Position numbers and translations under genes: made by a program
Shown: positions 1-6,829 of the stretch, in pieces
Layout: the number at the start of each line of letters is the position of its first letter
Position numbering within the stretch: position 1 is the first letter of the stretch
Source: CAIZGX01 sp044374295
GTDB taxonomy: Bacteria > Bacteroidota > Bacteroidia > Flavobacteriales_D > Sanyastnellaceae
Assembly: GCA_044374295.1 (NCBI GenBank)
Contig: JBILOU010000067.1
Coordinates: 1-10,694, forward strand
Length of the DNA stretch: 10,694 nucleotides
Reading direction: 5' to 3'
Notes under the pieces: model-generated
The model's input: only the letters and a program-made list of their open reading frames with translations
Told to the model about the DNA's origin: nothing
Database searches by the model: none

Positions 1-802
1 CCACACCTTCCAATACTTGTCCTTTTTCAAGGCCAGACATGATTTGCTTCTTCTGTTCTTCCAACTCAGCTTCAATAAGAGCTTTGTGAGAAACAACAAC
101 GTTTTTGAATTCGTTGTTGATTTTAACAACTTTCAATTCCATGATTTTTCCAACGTAAACGTCGTAATCACGAATTGGTTTAACGTCGATTTGTGATCCA
201 GGTAAGAACGCTTCGATACCGAATACGTCAACGATAAGTCCGCCTTTCGTGCGACACTTAACTTCACCTTTAATGATTTCGCCAGACTCAAGAGCTGCAT
301 TAACGTTACCCCAAGCGCTGAACAAACGAGCAGTCTTGTGAGAAACGATTAATTGTCCGTTTTTGTCTTCTTGTAATTCAACATAAACAGGAACGCGATC
401 ACCAGCTTTAAGATCTGGATTGTAACGGAATTCAGTTACCGCAACAACACCTTCAGACTTGTAGCCGATGTTGATTACAACTTCTTTCTTTCCTACAGAA
501 ACAACAGTTCCTTCAATTACTGTTTTTTCAGCAATTGTAGATAATGTGTTTTCGTACAATGAATCGTAACGAGCACGATCATCATTGCTGTATCCGCCAG
601 AAGCTTCGTAAGCTTCCCAGCTGAACTCGCCTTTTTCATTCATGAAAGCAGCGTCGTCAGCAGTGCTGTACAACTCAAGTGGTTCTTCAGCAATAACTTC
701 TTCTTCTACAGATGCAGAAGCAGTTGCTTCAGTGTTTTCCGTTCCTTCTGTGGTTGGAACAGTGTTTTCAGCTTCTTCAGCTGGATTTAATTCTTCTGCC
801 AT
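1..802 (-). CDS. rpsA: 30S ribosomal protein S1, N-terminal 267 codons (3' end outside window)
   Basis: Translating the minus strand from the ATG at 802 gives an open frame running off the left edge. S1 binds mRNA on the 30S subunit and helps translation initiation. Residues 1-45 are an acidic, Glu-rich leader, common in Bacteroidota S1. A first S1 (OB-fold) repeat begins near residue 95 (IEGTVVSVGKKEVVINIGYK), a second near 177 (IKGEVKCRTKGGLIVDVFGI, then EAFLPGSQID), and a third is just starting at 261 (GQVLEGV). Two successive S1 domains with FLPGSQ-type motifs make the call firm. Another ATG at 809 is out of frame, which fixes the start at 802. No Shine-Dalgarno sequence precedes it; the upstream sequence is A-rich, as usual in this phylum. 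Glu and Lys codons are strongly GAA/AAA biased, as in a highly expressed gene. Confidence 0.97.
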   Translation of the reverse strand, partial: MAEELNPAEEAENTVPTTEGTENTEATASASVEEEVIAEEPLELYSTADDAAFMNEKGEFSWEAYEASGGYSNDDRARYDSLYENTLSTIAEKTVIEGTVVSVGKKEVVINIGYKSEGVVAVTEFRYNPDLKAGDRVPVYVELQEDKNGQLIVSHKTARLFSAWGNVNAALESGEIIKGEVKCRTKGGLIVDVFGIEAFLPGSQIDVKPIRDYDVYVGKIMELKVVKINNEFKNVVVSHKALIEAELEEQKKQIMSGLEKGQVLEGV

Positions 803-906
803 GGGGCATTTTTAATTTGTATTTCACTCGCCTTCGCACGCATACGGAATGAAAGAGTTAGTTATTGTTCAGTGACTCAGCGTCTTATCACTACCCAAAA
901 AGGGAC

Positions 907-915
907 GCGAATATA
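907..915 (-). promoter_or_regulatory. Possible -7 box for rpsA
   Basis: The minus strand reads TATATTCGC, one base away from the Bacteroidota -7 consensus TAnnTTTG. It lies about 105 nt before the rpsA ATG and just after the terminator T-run of the upstream gene, a sensible place for a promoter. No good TTTG -33 element is seen at the expected 19-nt spacing, so this is tentative. The same octamer TATATTCG occurs before the serine hydrolase gene at 9425-9432. Confidence 0.35.
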
Positions 916-916
916 C

Positions 917-939
917 AAAAAAAAACGGCTAATATGCCG
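917..939 (-). terminator. Rho-independent terminator of the secreted nuclease gene
   Basis: On the minus strand a short GC stem (CGGC, loop ATATTA, GCCG; 936-939 with 926-929) is followed at once by nine T residues (917-925). It starts about 40 nt after the TAA of the gene ending at 980. The stem is only 4 bp, so efficiency is uncertain, but an adjacent T9 run is the classic arrangement. Confidence 0.75.
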
Positions 940-940
940 A

Positions 941-978
941 TTTCAATCACTTTGTGATCAATCCTGCAAGGATTGAAA
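941..978. repeat. Nested inverted repeats between nuclease stop codon and terminator
   Basis: Three inverted repeats overlap: TTTCAATC (941-948) with GATTGAAA (971-978), ATCAC (946-950) with GTGAT (954-958), and CAATCC (959-964) with GGATTG (970-975). The inner two can form side-by-side hairpins under the outer stem. They precede the terminator stem and may add to transcript-end structure. The compact hairpin style resembles the arrays elsewhere in the window, though no shared spacer is visible. Confidence 0.5.
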
Positions 979-979
979 G

Positions 980-2155
980 TTATCCCTCACGCACAACCAC
1001 CACTTTTCTTGCACCATGGGTAACTCCATTACATATCAGCTTCGCGTAGTAAATTCCCGAGGTGTGGTCATTCAGATAAAGTGTTTTCGACTTCTCCCCA
1101 ATGTTCAATTTAACAGTGCTAATCAATTTACCAGCACAATCGTAAATGTCGATTGAGCTCGTTTCTTTTATTTCATTGAAGGAAAAAGTGGTGCTATTCG
1201 AGCAAGGGTTCGGATAGTTTGAGAATGAAAATTTAGAATCTGCACTTTCGTTGAGATGCACAGAATTATTGGGAAGAATCTTTATGCCAACGGGTCTGTG
1301 ATCAGAGACATTGGCATCGTATTCACTCCAACCATTTGGCAGATACTGTTCAATTTTCAGCGTTTTTATTTCATACGAACTGTTTTGCACCTCGTCGAAC
1401 AATTCGTTCGTAATGAGAATATGATCAAGATGCGAGGGCCAAGAAGGGTATGACCAACCGGTGCTACTTCCCGTTGCAATATCCATATCTGCGAACAAAT
1501 AGTTATCAGTGTCATTCAGGAAGTTAATGAATACATTGTTGGGAGCGGGGTCGGTAAGTCTGTCGTTTAGGTCACCCAAAAGAAAAACACTCTTATCCGG
1601 CAAATAGTTGTCGATGTAGCTTTTTGAAAGGTTCGATGCCAAATACCTTCTTGCTTCCTCATCATCTGAATCAGCCGTATTCAGGTAGCCATCTCCACAA
1701 CATTTGAAATGGTTATTTATAGCGAAGAAATTTTGATTATCGAAGTTGAAGTCCATGATTTTCGGCGAGCGAGGAAAAGGATTCCAATAGGGGTAAGAGG
1801 TGTAGATTTCATAAATATCGTTAACCTGAATAACCTCATGTTTATAAATGAACGCCAATCCAGCATAATATGAAGTCATGAAGTAGTAGTGATATTGAGG
1901 TAAATCAGCTAACATGTATTTAAAGGATACCGTGTCATCGATCTCTTGAAAAGCGTAGATGTCAGCGTCAATGTTTTCGATAATTTGCTGGACGTAATTC
2001 ACGGTAATGTCCCCGTTTTTCGGGAAGTGTTCAATGTTCCAAGTAACAAGTTCAAGGGTAGTGTCTGTCCCGAACGACAAGTCATTCAGCGTTTGTGCAA
2101 AAACAAGCGAGCTGTTTAAAAAGACAAAAGCAAGTAAAGAGAGACGCTGTTTCAA
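980..2155 (-). CDS. Secreted endonuclease/exonuclease/phosphatase family protein with T9SS tail
   Basis: 391 residues with a TTG start (2155-2153); no in-frame ATG suits the signal peptide, which spans residues 1-20 and ends LVFAQ. The EEP metal-dependent phosphodiesterase motifs occur in order: TWNIEHF (N40), FQEIDD (E71), NNHF (H149), LLGDLND (D195, N197), LDHILI (D244, H245) and SDHRPVG (S284, D285, H286). These are the Mg2+-binding and catalytic residues of the DNase I-like fold, so the protein should cleave phosphodiester bonds in nucleic acid or another phosphoester outside the cell. Residues from about 312 form a type A T9SS sorting domain (YPNPCSNSTTFSF, then DIYDCAGKLI and SGIYYAKL, ending in KVVVV), implying export across the outer membrane and cleavage of the tail. 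CC at 152-153 and other cysteines fit an extracellular protein. Exact substrate cannot be told from sequence. A terminator follows; the gene appears monocistronic. Confidence 0.93.
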   Translation of the reverse strand: MKQRLSLLAFVFLNSSLVFAQTLNDLSFGTDTTLELVTWNIEHFPKNGDITVNYVQQIIENIDADIYAFQEIDDTVSFKYMLADLPQYHYYFMTSYYAGLAFIYKHEVIQVNDIYEIYTSYPYWNPFPRSPKIMDFNFDNQNFFAINNHFKCCGDGYLNTADSDDEEARRYLASNLSKSYIDNYLPDKSVFLLGDLNDRLTDPAPNNVFINFLNDTDNYLFADMDIATGSSTGWSYPSWPSHLDHILITNELFDEVQNSSYEIKTLKIEQYLPNGWSEYDANVSDHRPVGIKILPNNSVHLNESADSKFSFSNYPNPCSNSTTFSFNEIKETSSIDIYDCAGKLISTVKLNIGEKSKTLYLNDHTSGIYYAKLICNGVTHGARKVVVVREG

Positions 2156-2187
2156 ATGTTTTTTTTCGAAATTAGTGAAGAACCTAG

Positions 2188-2195
2188 CAAACTAA
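2188..2195 (-). promoter_or_regulatory. Possible -7 box for the secreted nuclease gene
   Basis: The minus strand reads TTAGTTTG, one mismatch from TAnnTTTG, about 33 nt before the TTG start codon at 2155. No clear -33 TTTG is seen. Weak single-motif evidence. Confidence 0.25.
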
Positions 2196-2234
2196 ATATC
2201 TCAGATTTGAAATCGCTCCGTTTAATCCGAAGAG

Positions 2235-2327
2235 TTGATTGCTTGTAATTGATCCTGCATGGCTTTACTGAAATCGTCGCAGACATTCGCGTAGCATTCG
2301 CCGCAGGCATTCGTCTGAAAGACATTC
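2235..2327. repeat. Minihairpin array C1 (ATTC spacers) with an adjoining ATTG-type hairpin
   Basis: From 2276 the plus strand divides cleanly into hairpin and spacer: GTC-GCA-GAC, ATTC, GC-GTA-GC, ATTC, GCC-GCA-GGC, ATTC, GTCT-GAA-AGAC, ATTC (ends 2327). All four loops are GNA triloops and the four stems differ. To the left, 2235-2254 is a 20-bp sequence containing ATTG-CTTG-CAAT, repeated exactly at 7826-7845. The array starts about 20 nt beyond the beta-lactamase stop codon (transcription enters from the right). A pyrimidine-rich run (2328-2350) beside the last unit resembles the one at 8036-8075. Confidence 0.8.
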
Positions 2328-2347
2328 TTCCCTTTTCTTAACCTCTC

Positions 2348-3379
2348 TTACCTTTTCAAAAAGAAGTCATACGCCACTTTACAAACCTCCGCTATAATCC
2401 TTTCATTCGTTTCATCGCTTTCGTAAGAGTTGGTAACCAAAACGCTAATGATGAAATAATGTCCATTCGGAAGGAACACAACTCCCCAATCGTTGGTGGC
2501 TGAAGTTAATCCAGCATCCGTCGTTCCCGATGTTCCTGTTTTGTGAGCCACAACTGTTCCTTCGGGTAAGAATCCTTTCAGACGCTTCACGCCGGTGGAG
2601 GTTTCTTTCATGGTTTGCCAGAAGAAGTTGTAGCTCGAAGGAGAGAGCAAACCGTTTTTATTTTCATAGAACAAGCGCAACGTCTGAACAGCGGCATTTG
2701 GAGTAATCCAATTCTGAAACATGTTCTCCCATTTCGACTGCATGGTGCGTTCGCTGTATGCAAATTGAAGATCTTGAATATTGTTCTTTTTGAAGTAAGA
2801 TTCCACATCTTTCGGAGAACCAACCATTCCAATTAAAGTATCGCAAGCGGTATTATCACTGTGCGAGATACAATACGGAATCAGTTGCGCAACAGTGAGA
2901 TCGCCTCCTTCAGGGAAATCTGTTCCAAGCGGATTCCAATACGCATCAACAGGCAAGTCGTCTTTGGATATTTTTATTTTCTGCTCAAGACTGAATTCGC
3001 CGCGATCAATTTTGTCAAGCATGGCCAGGCCAATGTGCATTTTGTAAGCGCTCTGAGTAGGGCAGTGCATATTCCCATTGATCGAAAGCGTATCGTTCCC
3101 ATTTTCTCCTGAAATTGAAATTCCCACCACCGCTTTTTTATCGGCCAAGATTTGCTCAATCTGCTTTTTCAATTCTTTTGTCCGATCCACCTTCTCCGCA
3201 GTTTCGACAGGGGCAGGAGTTAGGACAAAAAAGTAAAGCACCGCCCACACAACTCCGAAAAACAATCCGAGATAAACGGTATTCGCATGCTTTTTCAAAT
3301 CACGCTTCACGATCAATCGGAATAAAACCCAAAGAATGAATAATGTTGCAAACGCAATGGGGAGGTAGATTCTAAGCAT
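2348..3379 (-). CDS. Membrane-anchored class A (A2-like) beta-lactamase or related serine hydrolase
   Basis: 343 residues, ATG start. All class A motifs are present: SxxK at S110-K113 (QSAYKMHIG), SDN at 174-176 (SHSDNTACD), a likely omega-loop general base E210 in an E-x-x-M arrangement followed by QNW at 222-224, and KTG at 280-282 (AHKTGTSG). The E-x-x-M and downstream NW-TP pattern resembles subclass A2 enzymes of Bacteroidota (PER, CfxA, CepA type). The expected role is hydrolysis of beta-lactams in the periplasm by an acyl-serine route. Unusually, there is no cleavable signal peptide: two hydrophobic segments (about 5-24 and 33-53) with Arg/Lys/His between them suggest a two-helix membrane anchor, then a charged linker before the catalytic domain. 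A peptidoglycan-related or other serine hydrolase role is possible. The gene is flanked on both sides by minihairpin arrays. Confidence 0.88.
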   Translation of the reverse strand: MLRIYLPIAFATLFILWVLFRLIVKRDLKKHANTVYLGLFFGVVWAVLYFFVLTPAPVETAEKVDRTKELKKQIEQILADKKAVVGISISGENGNDTLSINGNMHCPTQSAYKMHIGLAMLDKIDRGEFSLEQKIKISKDDLPVDAYWNPLGTDFPEGGDLTVAQLIPYCISHSDNTACDTLIGMVGSPKDVESYFKKNNIQDLQFAYSERTMQSKWENMFQNWITPNAAVQTLRLFYENKNGLLSPSSYNFFWQTMKETSTGVKRLKGFLPEGTVVAHKTGTSGTTDAGLTSATNDWGVVFLPNGHYFIISVLVTNSYESDETNERIIAEVCKVAYDFFLKR

Positions 3380-3431
3380 GTTTTATAATTCAGATAATTT
3401 CTGCAAAGAAAAGGGTAATTGATATGTTTAC

Positions 3432-3481
3432 GTCGCAGACATTCGCGAAGCATTCGTGCAAAGCACATTCGTCCGCAGGAC
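3432..3481. repeat. Minihairpin array C2 (ATTC spacers)
   Basis: The plus strand reads GTC-GCA-GAC, ATTC, GC-GAA-GC, ATTC, GTGC-AAA-GCAC, ATTC, GTCC-GCA-GGAC, then runs into TTTTT of the neighbouring repeat. The second unit is d(GCGAAGC), a heptamer known to form an unusually stable DNA mini-hairpin. Stems are 2-4 bp and all perfectly paired; loops are GCA, GAA, AAA, GCA. It lies about 50 bp upstream of the beta-lactamase start codon, so unlike the other arrays it may sit in that gene's leader. Confidence 0.8.
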
Positions 3482-3573
3482 TTTTTGGGCGTGCCCCTTC
3501 GGGTCGGGCTATTCGTTCCAAGTCCTCGCGGTTTCCAACCGCTCCGGGCTTTCCACTTCTATCCCTCACGCAA
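3482..3573. repeat. REP-like palindromic element of Bacteroidota type
   Basis: A GC-rich block follows array C2. It contains the palindrome GGGC-GT-GCCC (3487-3496), CCC-TTC-GGG (3495-3503), a second CGGGCT copy (3545-3550) and a 6-bp stem GCGGTT-TCC-AACCGC (3528-3542), ending near TATCCCTCACGC (3560-3571). From memory, the beginning TTTTTGGGCGTGCCCC and the ending ATCCCTCACGC with a variable stem between them recur in many Bacteroidota genomes as an intergenic repeat. The nesting of triloop hairpins inside it is notable. Not a gene: ORFs crossing it are chance reads through palindromes. Confidence 0.65.
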
Positions 3574-3726
3574 CTCCACTCATTCTGTTTGTCTTTCTGT
3601 TTCTCATTCTAATAAAAATCAAGAAAGAGCAGGAGAGATGGGTTGGAAAAAATAAGTATAAATACCTAGTGAACTTTGTAGTTGGAACAGAGTAGTTGAA
3701 TCAGTTCGCGAAGCGCATAATTATTC
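3574..3726. other. Non-coding remainder of the gap, one isolated GCGAAGC hairpin
   Basis: No gene, terminator or convincing promoter is seen. The only structured item is GCGAAGC at 3709-3715, inside TTCGCGAAGCGC, 11 nt beyond the stop codon of the gene ending at 3727. It looks like a lone copy of the mini-hairpin found in arrays C2, C3 and D. Confidence 0.5.
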
Positions 3727-4299
3727 TCATTCCATATCGCGATATTCCTTTTTGTAAATAGGAAGAGCGAGATTTATAGAGTAGATACTTCCTGGTTTAA
3801 TCAAATTTGAATTACCAGGTAATTTGAAATTATAACCGTATGTAATGGTTAACAAACTCATGAGAGAATACCCTATTTCGGGTCGGACAAAAAATTGGTT
3901 ACTGTGAAAATCAGTATAGTGAACTACGTTGAGTCTTCCCCCCCAAAACACCTGGCTGAAATATTCATATCCAACTTTATTGCACATCAGATGACGAGGT
4001 TCGGAAAGAGTGATTCCACTTTCTAAAAAGGGACCATTATATTTACATGGAAGTTCCCCTTCAAAATCAATTGTGGTTAATCCGACATTAATGCTTTGAA
4101 CACTTCCGAACTCATATTTGACTTTAGGTAAATATGAAAGGAAATCAGGATATCTCAGTAATGGAGACGGGTTGGTAAAAAGAAAAGAAGATTTCTTTTT
4201 GCTATTGCCATAAATTTTAAAGTTTGTAATATCTTTTCCAGTTTGTCCGAAAGACAAACTCGAAATGAAAATTAATAATACGATCAATGTCTGTTTCAT
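3727..4299 (-). CDS. Exported protein of unknown function, possibly a small beta-barrel
   Basis: 190 residues from the ATG at 4299. An ATG 15 nt upstream (4314) would add MNNRP before the signal peptide and is less likely. Residues 1-18 are a signal peptide (MKQTLIVLLIFISSLSFGQ). The mature part has many short alternating hydrophobic and polar stretches typical of beta strands, for example SINVGLTTIDF, FFVRPEIGYSLM, LLTITYGYNF and SIYSINLALPIY, the last close to the C-terminus, which is reminiscent of outer-membrane beta-barrels. I do not recognise a named family. It is separated by 66 bp from the YiiX-type gene upstream and could be cotranscribed with it. One Cys pair (mature region CKYNG and MCNK) could form a disulphide. 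Confidence 0.75.
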   Translation of the reverse strand: MKQTLIVLLIFISSLSFGQTGKDITNFKIYGNSKKKSSFLFTNPSPLLRYPDFLSYLPKVKYEFGSVQSINVGLTTIDFEGELPCKYNGPFLESGITLSEPRHLMCNKVGYEYFSQVFWGGRLNVVHYTDFHSNQFFVRPEIGYSLMSLLTITYGYNFKLPGNSNLIKPGSIYSINLALPIYKKEYRDME

Positions 4300-4365
4300 G
4301 GGTCTATTATTCATTCGTTTATCGTTTGTTTTCTTTGAGTATAGCTTTTGAGAGATGTTCAGTCA

Positions 4366-5046
4366 TCAATTCGATTGTACCGCTATCAATAGATCGCTTT
4401 CAAAAATGGCAGCAGGGGAAATGACAATCTCATCCATTGGAATCTTTTCTCCGTACCGTTCGTTCAGCTTTTTTCGAACCACATTGTTTGTCAAGTCAAA
4501 CTCTTCAAGATGCTGAAGTTTTCCAATTTCAGTTCCTGCTGCGCGTTGGTAGATTTTCCAGATCAATTCAGAGCAGTACATTTTTTCGTCTGACCATTCG
4601 AATGTCAAATCATATTTTTTGCCTTGGAATTTCTCTCCTTCTCTTTTCATTTTTTGCAGTACCTCGGCTGTCAAAACTTCATCGGCATTTTTCAATCGTT
4701 TAATTACATAATGTCCGTCTTTACCTCGAGCAATCCATTTGTCAAGCGCAGTTTTCTTAACCGGCTGAATAGCTTCTAACACATAGAACTCATTGTTTTC
4801 GCTGAATACAATTCCGCAATGAGAGTATTTAGAGTTCGTCGCAAGTTGAATGGCTTTGCTCTGTTCAGAGAGTGAGGTTTGAAAAATGAGATCACCATTT
4901 TGTATTTGGCCTTGCTCTGTAAGTTTTTCTACTTCTTTTCTTGAGATTTCAAGCCTGTCATTTGATTTGAAGAAGTGGCTGTAACCGAATAGCCCTCCAC
5001 CAAGTGGCAGTCCTAAAATTCCAAGTATGAAGAGTATCTTTTTCAA
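4366..5046 (-). CDS. YiiX/YebB-like permuted NlpC/P60-type cysteine hydrolase
   Basis: 226 residues with a TTG start; the frame upstream is open to a TAA but holds no ATG. Residues 1-22 are a hydrophobic export or anchor segment. The permuted papain-like core is clear: NGDLIFQ (50-56), YSHCGIVF with catalytic His76, then MYCSELIWKIY with the nucleophile Cys158 and E160. In this order His precedes Cys, the reverse of classical NlpC/P60, as in the YiiX family. Members are thought to be amide or thioester hydrolases acting on peptidoglycan peptides or lipids; substrate is not predictable here. Length matches the family (about 200-230). It stands 12 nt after a stop codon in the preceding alternative frame, and so may be translationally coupled to it. 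Confidence 0.88.
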   Translation of the reverse strand: MKKILFILGILGLPLGGGLFGYSHFFKSNDRLEISRKEVEKLTEQGQIQNGDLIFQTSLSEQSKAIQLATNSKYSHCGIVFSENNEFYVLEAIQPVKKTALDKWIARGKDGHYVIKRLKNADEVLTAEVLQKMKREGEKFQGKKYDLTFEWSDEKMYCSELIWKIYQRAAGTEIGKLQHLEEFDLTNNVVRKKLNERYGEKIPMDEIVISPAAIFESDLLIAVQSN

Positions 5047-5057
5047 GGTTCTTTGGT

Positions 5058-5207
5058 CTAGGGTGTAAAAGTAACTGATTGCTTAATTGACGGAAGTCCT
5101 TTCTCTATTTTAGTTTCAAACTCCAGACTATCGTTTTGGAGATTAACCTTTTTGTCATTGCACGAAATGCCGTCTTGTTTCTGTCGGTTTGTCGAATGTC
5201 GGATACC
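5058..5207 (-). pseudogene. Alternative-frame coding remnant overlapping the end of 5155-5541
   Basis: In the frame one base ahead of the 128-residue gene, the minus strand stays open from 5207 to a TAG at 5058. After an ISC segment it reads NDKKVNLQNDSLEFETKIEK and eleven further residues ending TFTP, a hydrophilic, protein-like stretch of 34 residues from the Cys at 5162. No ATG opens it. Two readings fit: a frameshift moved the last part of gene 5155-5541 out of frame, or ISC-NDKK is the lipobox edge of a truncated lipoprotein. The segment lies in an otherwise empty 108-bp gap. Real coding history is plausible but unproven. Confidence 0.3.
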
Positions 5208-5541
5208 CTATTTTCCAATTTCTCTCTGTTGAGTTCCATATTAAATATGGTCCATCAAATCCTTCGTCATAGACTAGTTCAAATTCGGTTTCATTTAATT
5301 TTCTGTATTCAGGTTGTAAGGAATTAATTTTTTCTCTAAAGCCAAATTTTCTCAATGTTTCCCAATCGTTATTGCCTGGCAAACCATTTCGTTTTTGATA
5401 GCTTTCAATGTTTTGTATTATCTGCTCTCCAAGTTTTATATCTGAACTTCTGTTAATTGACAAAGGCAGGTTCCACCATATAAAATAACCACCAACGACA
5501 AGTATAAAAAGGGTCAATATAACAAGCGCTATTTTTTTCAT
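5155..5541 (-). CDS. Small membrane-anchored protein of unknown function
   Basis: 128 residues, ATG start. Residues 1-24 form a single N-terminal membrane segment or signal anchor (KKIALVILTLFILVVGGYFI). The soluble part begins GEQIIQNIESYQKRNGLPG, a helical repeat-like start seen in many small Bacteroidota proteins of unknown function, followed by DWETLRKFGF, PEYRKLNETEFELVYDEGFD and GPYLIWNSTERNWKIGYPTF. The helix plus short strands recalls the general layout of pseudopilin-like heads, but there is no prepilin cleavage motif and I would not name it so. The last residues (TRRHFVQ) may result from a frameshift, since the next frame is protein-like past the stop. Confidence 0.72.
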   Translation of the reverse strand: MKKIALVILTLFILVVGGYFIWWNLPLSINRSSDIKLGEQIIQNIESYQKRNGLPGNNDWETLRKFGFREKINSLQPEYRKLNETEFELVYDEGFDGPYLIWNSTERNWKIGYPTFDKPTETRRHFVQ

Positions 5542-5605
5542 CGTCTCAAATAAACATCCGTTTTTTCTTGTTTCGTTTCGGTCTTTGCGTTGTCCTAGGT
5601 TGGCA

Positions 5606-5704
5606 TATTAGGTTTTAGCGCTTTACGAAGGGTGAGGTTTTCAAATTAATATTATTCGCATCCAATGTTCTAAAAGTATTCTACTAAATCGTTTTTCGTT
5701 AAAC
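5606..5704 (-). other. Possible degenerate third attC-like element
   Basis: On the minus strand GTTTAAC (5704-5698), which fits the integron core RYYYAAC, follows directly on the stop codon of gene 5705-6097. About 60 nt on, CACCCTTCG (5634-5626), then AGCGC and AAAACC, resembles the CACCTTCG, AGC, AAAACGTTAG end of the element at 6135-6268. No convincing closing GTT core is present. Treat as a decayed or chance match. Confidence 0.25.
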
Positions 5705-6097
5705 TCATTCACTCCTTTTTGAATTGAAATATATCTTATGTGTTGTTGGTATTATCAATAGACAAAGAGTCAGTATATAGACTACGAAAGGAGTGTATAA
5801 AACCACTTTATTGAGTGAACCCATTGGTTCTCGCAATGATGCCATAAAGTCAACAACTAAGAATCCGGACCAATTGAAATGAGTGTATTTGTATACTATA
5901 CAGAATATTCCAAGACCTCCTAACAAGAAGAACGTGTATTTATTTCGAATCGTTAGAAATAGAATGTATAAAGCTAAAATTAACATTGATCCTCTGCTAA
6001 TGGGTTCATCTGTTTTTAACCAATAAACTATTTTCGCAATGAATATTAGAGCCAAACAAAGTGCTAAAAAGTATAATATTTTGGATGTTATTTTCAA
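5705..6097 (-). CDS. Small integral membrane protein of unknown function
   Basis: 130 residues, apparently TTG-started (6097): the frame has no ATG between the upstream TAA and residue 38. Four hydrophobic segments are visible, about 7-26, 37-51, 55-71 and 98-116, with short polar linkers and a basic C-terminus (KIYFNSKRSE). Most of the protein is membrane-embedded. No family is recognised. It stands alone between two spacer regions, 44 nt after the GTTAG core of the attC-like element upstream, so it may be a second gene cassette. It is AT-rich like its neighbour 6271-6768 and clearly poorer in GC than rpsA or rpoD. Confidence 0.65.
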   Translation of the reverse strand: MKITSKILYFLALCLALIFIAKIVYWLKTDEPISRGSMLILALYILFLTIRNKYTFFLLGGLGIFCIVYKYTHFNWSGFLVVDFMASLREPMGSLNKVVLYTPFVVYILTLCLLIIPTTHKIYFNSKRSE

Positions 6098-6134
6098 ATC
6101 TAATTTCTGGGTGTTGATTAGTTTGGTTATTTAT

Positions 6135-6268
6135 CTCTAACGTTTTGCAGCTACCCGAAGGTGGCGATTTCGAAGCACTAGACTGTCTGCCAGCAGTAAC
6201 GTTTATTAATTGCTTAAATGTTTCTATTAGCACTGTCCGCCCACTAACGCAAAACCCATGTTAGCGGT
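6135..6268 (-). other. attC-like recombination site, copy 1
   Basis: On the minus strand the element starts with ACCGCTAAC (6268-6260), 2 nt after the stop codon of gene 6271-6768, and ends with GTTAGAG (6141-6135). Behind each core lies a second matching pair: TTTTGC (6254-6249) with GCAAAA (6148-6143). So the ends can pair as CTAAC/GTTAG plus TTTTGC/GCAAAA, with an unpaired 5-nt and 1-nt spacer, like the folded single strand of an integron attC site. The 134-bp length is at the long end of the attC range. The cores deviate from RYYYAAC/GTTRRRY at two or more positions, so it could instead be a different mobile repeat. Confidence 0.5.
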
Positions 6269-6270
6269 AG

Positions 6271-6768
6271 TTATTTTATTCGTTTTAATAATCTATAGTA
6301 AACTACATTACCATTTCCATTTCCATCGTCTAAAGACATTATTAAATAACCTTTTTTAAGGTATTCATTTATGTCAATTGCGAATAAATTTACACCCCAA
6401 AGTTCTTGATAATTCTTAATTTCTTTATTGTCAATAGTCAAAAATTGTCCGTTTAATACAAAGTTTGGTGTTTTGTCAATAGGTAAAGTTTTGAAAATCT
6501 TCTTTAATTCCTTTGCAGAATAGTCATAATCAGTATCCGTCATCATTGAATATACTTTTCCATTCTCATAAAATGCAAACCACTGAAATTTTTGTGGCCA
6601 AGGATTTGTTTTATTCATTTTGTCTTCATTTGGAAATTCGACCTTTTTCCAAAATCCTATAAGTTCCGAAATTGTTGGTGGCCCGCCTGCTTCTGACTTA
6701 TTTTCTTGTCCGAAAACAGAAATGGAAAAGAAAATTAAAAAAAATAAGATTGAGAATTTTGTTTTCAT
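6271..6768 (-). CDS. Exported lipocalin-like protein of unknown function, probable cassette gene
   Basis: 165 residues, ATG start. Residues 1-20 are a signal peptide (FFSISVFGQ end). The mature part begins ELIGFWKKVEF and has FQWFAFYENGKVYSMM, then near the end YLIMSLDDGNGNGNVVYYRL; a G-x-W near the start followed by alternating strands is the usual look of lipocalin-like or calycin-type small barrels. This is a structural guess, not a family assignment. The gene is bounded by GTTAGCGGT in inverted orientation at both ends (6260-6268 and 6830-6838) and by two related attC-like elements, so its proposed mobile unit is about 6141-6837. It is more AT-rich than the flanking housekeeping genes. 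Confidence 0.72.
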   Translation of the reverse strand: MKTKFSILFFLIFFSISVFGQENKSEAGGPPTISELIGFWKKVEFPNEDKMNKTNPWPQKFQWFAFYENGKVYSMMTDTDYDYSAKELKKIFKTLPIDKTPNFVLNGQFLTIDNKEIKNYQELWGVNLFAIDINEYLKKGYLIMSLDDGNGNGNVVYYRLLKRIK

Positions 6769-6829
6769 GTTTAATATTTTGATTTATCGTTTCTTCCGTT
6801 TCTTATTTCTCCCATTTTGGGAAATAATG

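Noticed and set aside
978..3571. TATCCCTCACGCA shared by the nuclease gene end (980-992) and the REP-like element end (3560-3572)
   Set aside because: A 13-bp match between two places in a 10.7-kb window is expected by chance about once, and at 980 it is the coding end of the T9SS tail.
3419..3695. Three overlapping plus-strand frames over array C2 and the REP-like repeat
   Set aside because: All three frames are open together because of the palindromic, stop-poor repeat. No domain or codon preference supports any of them.
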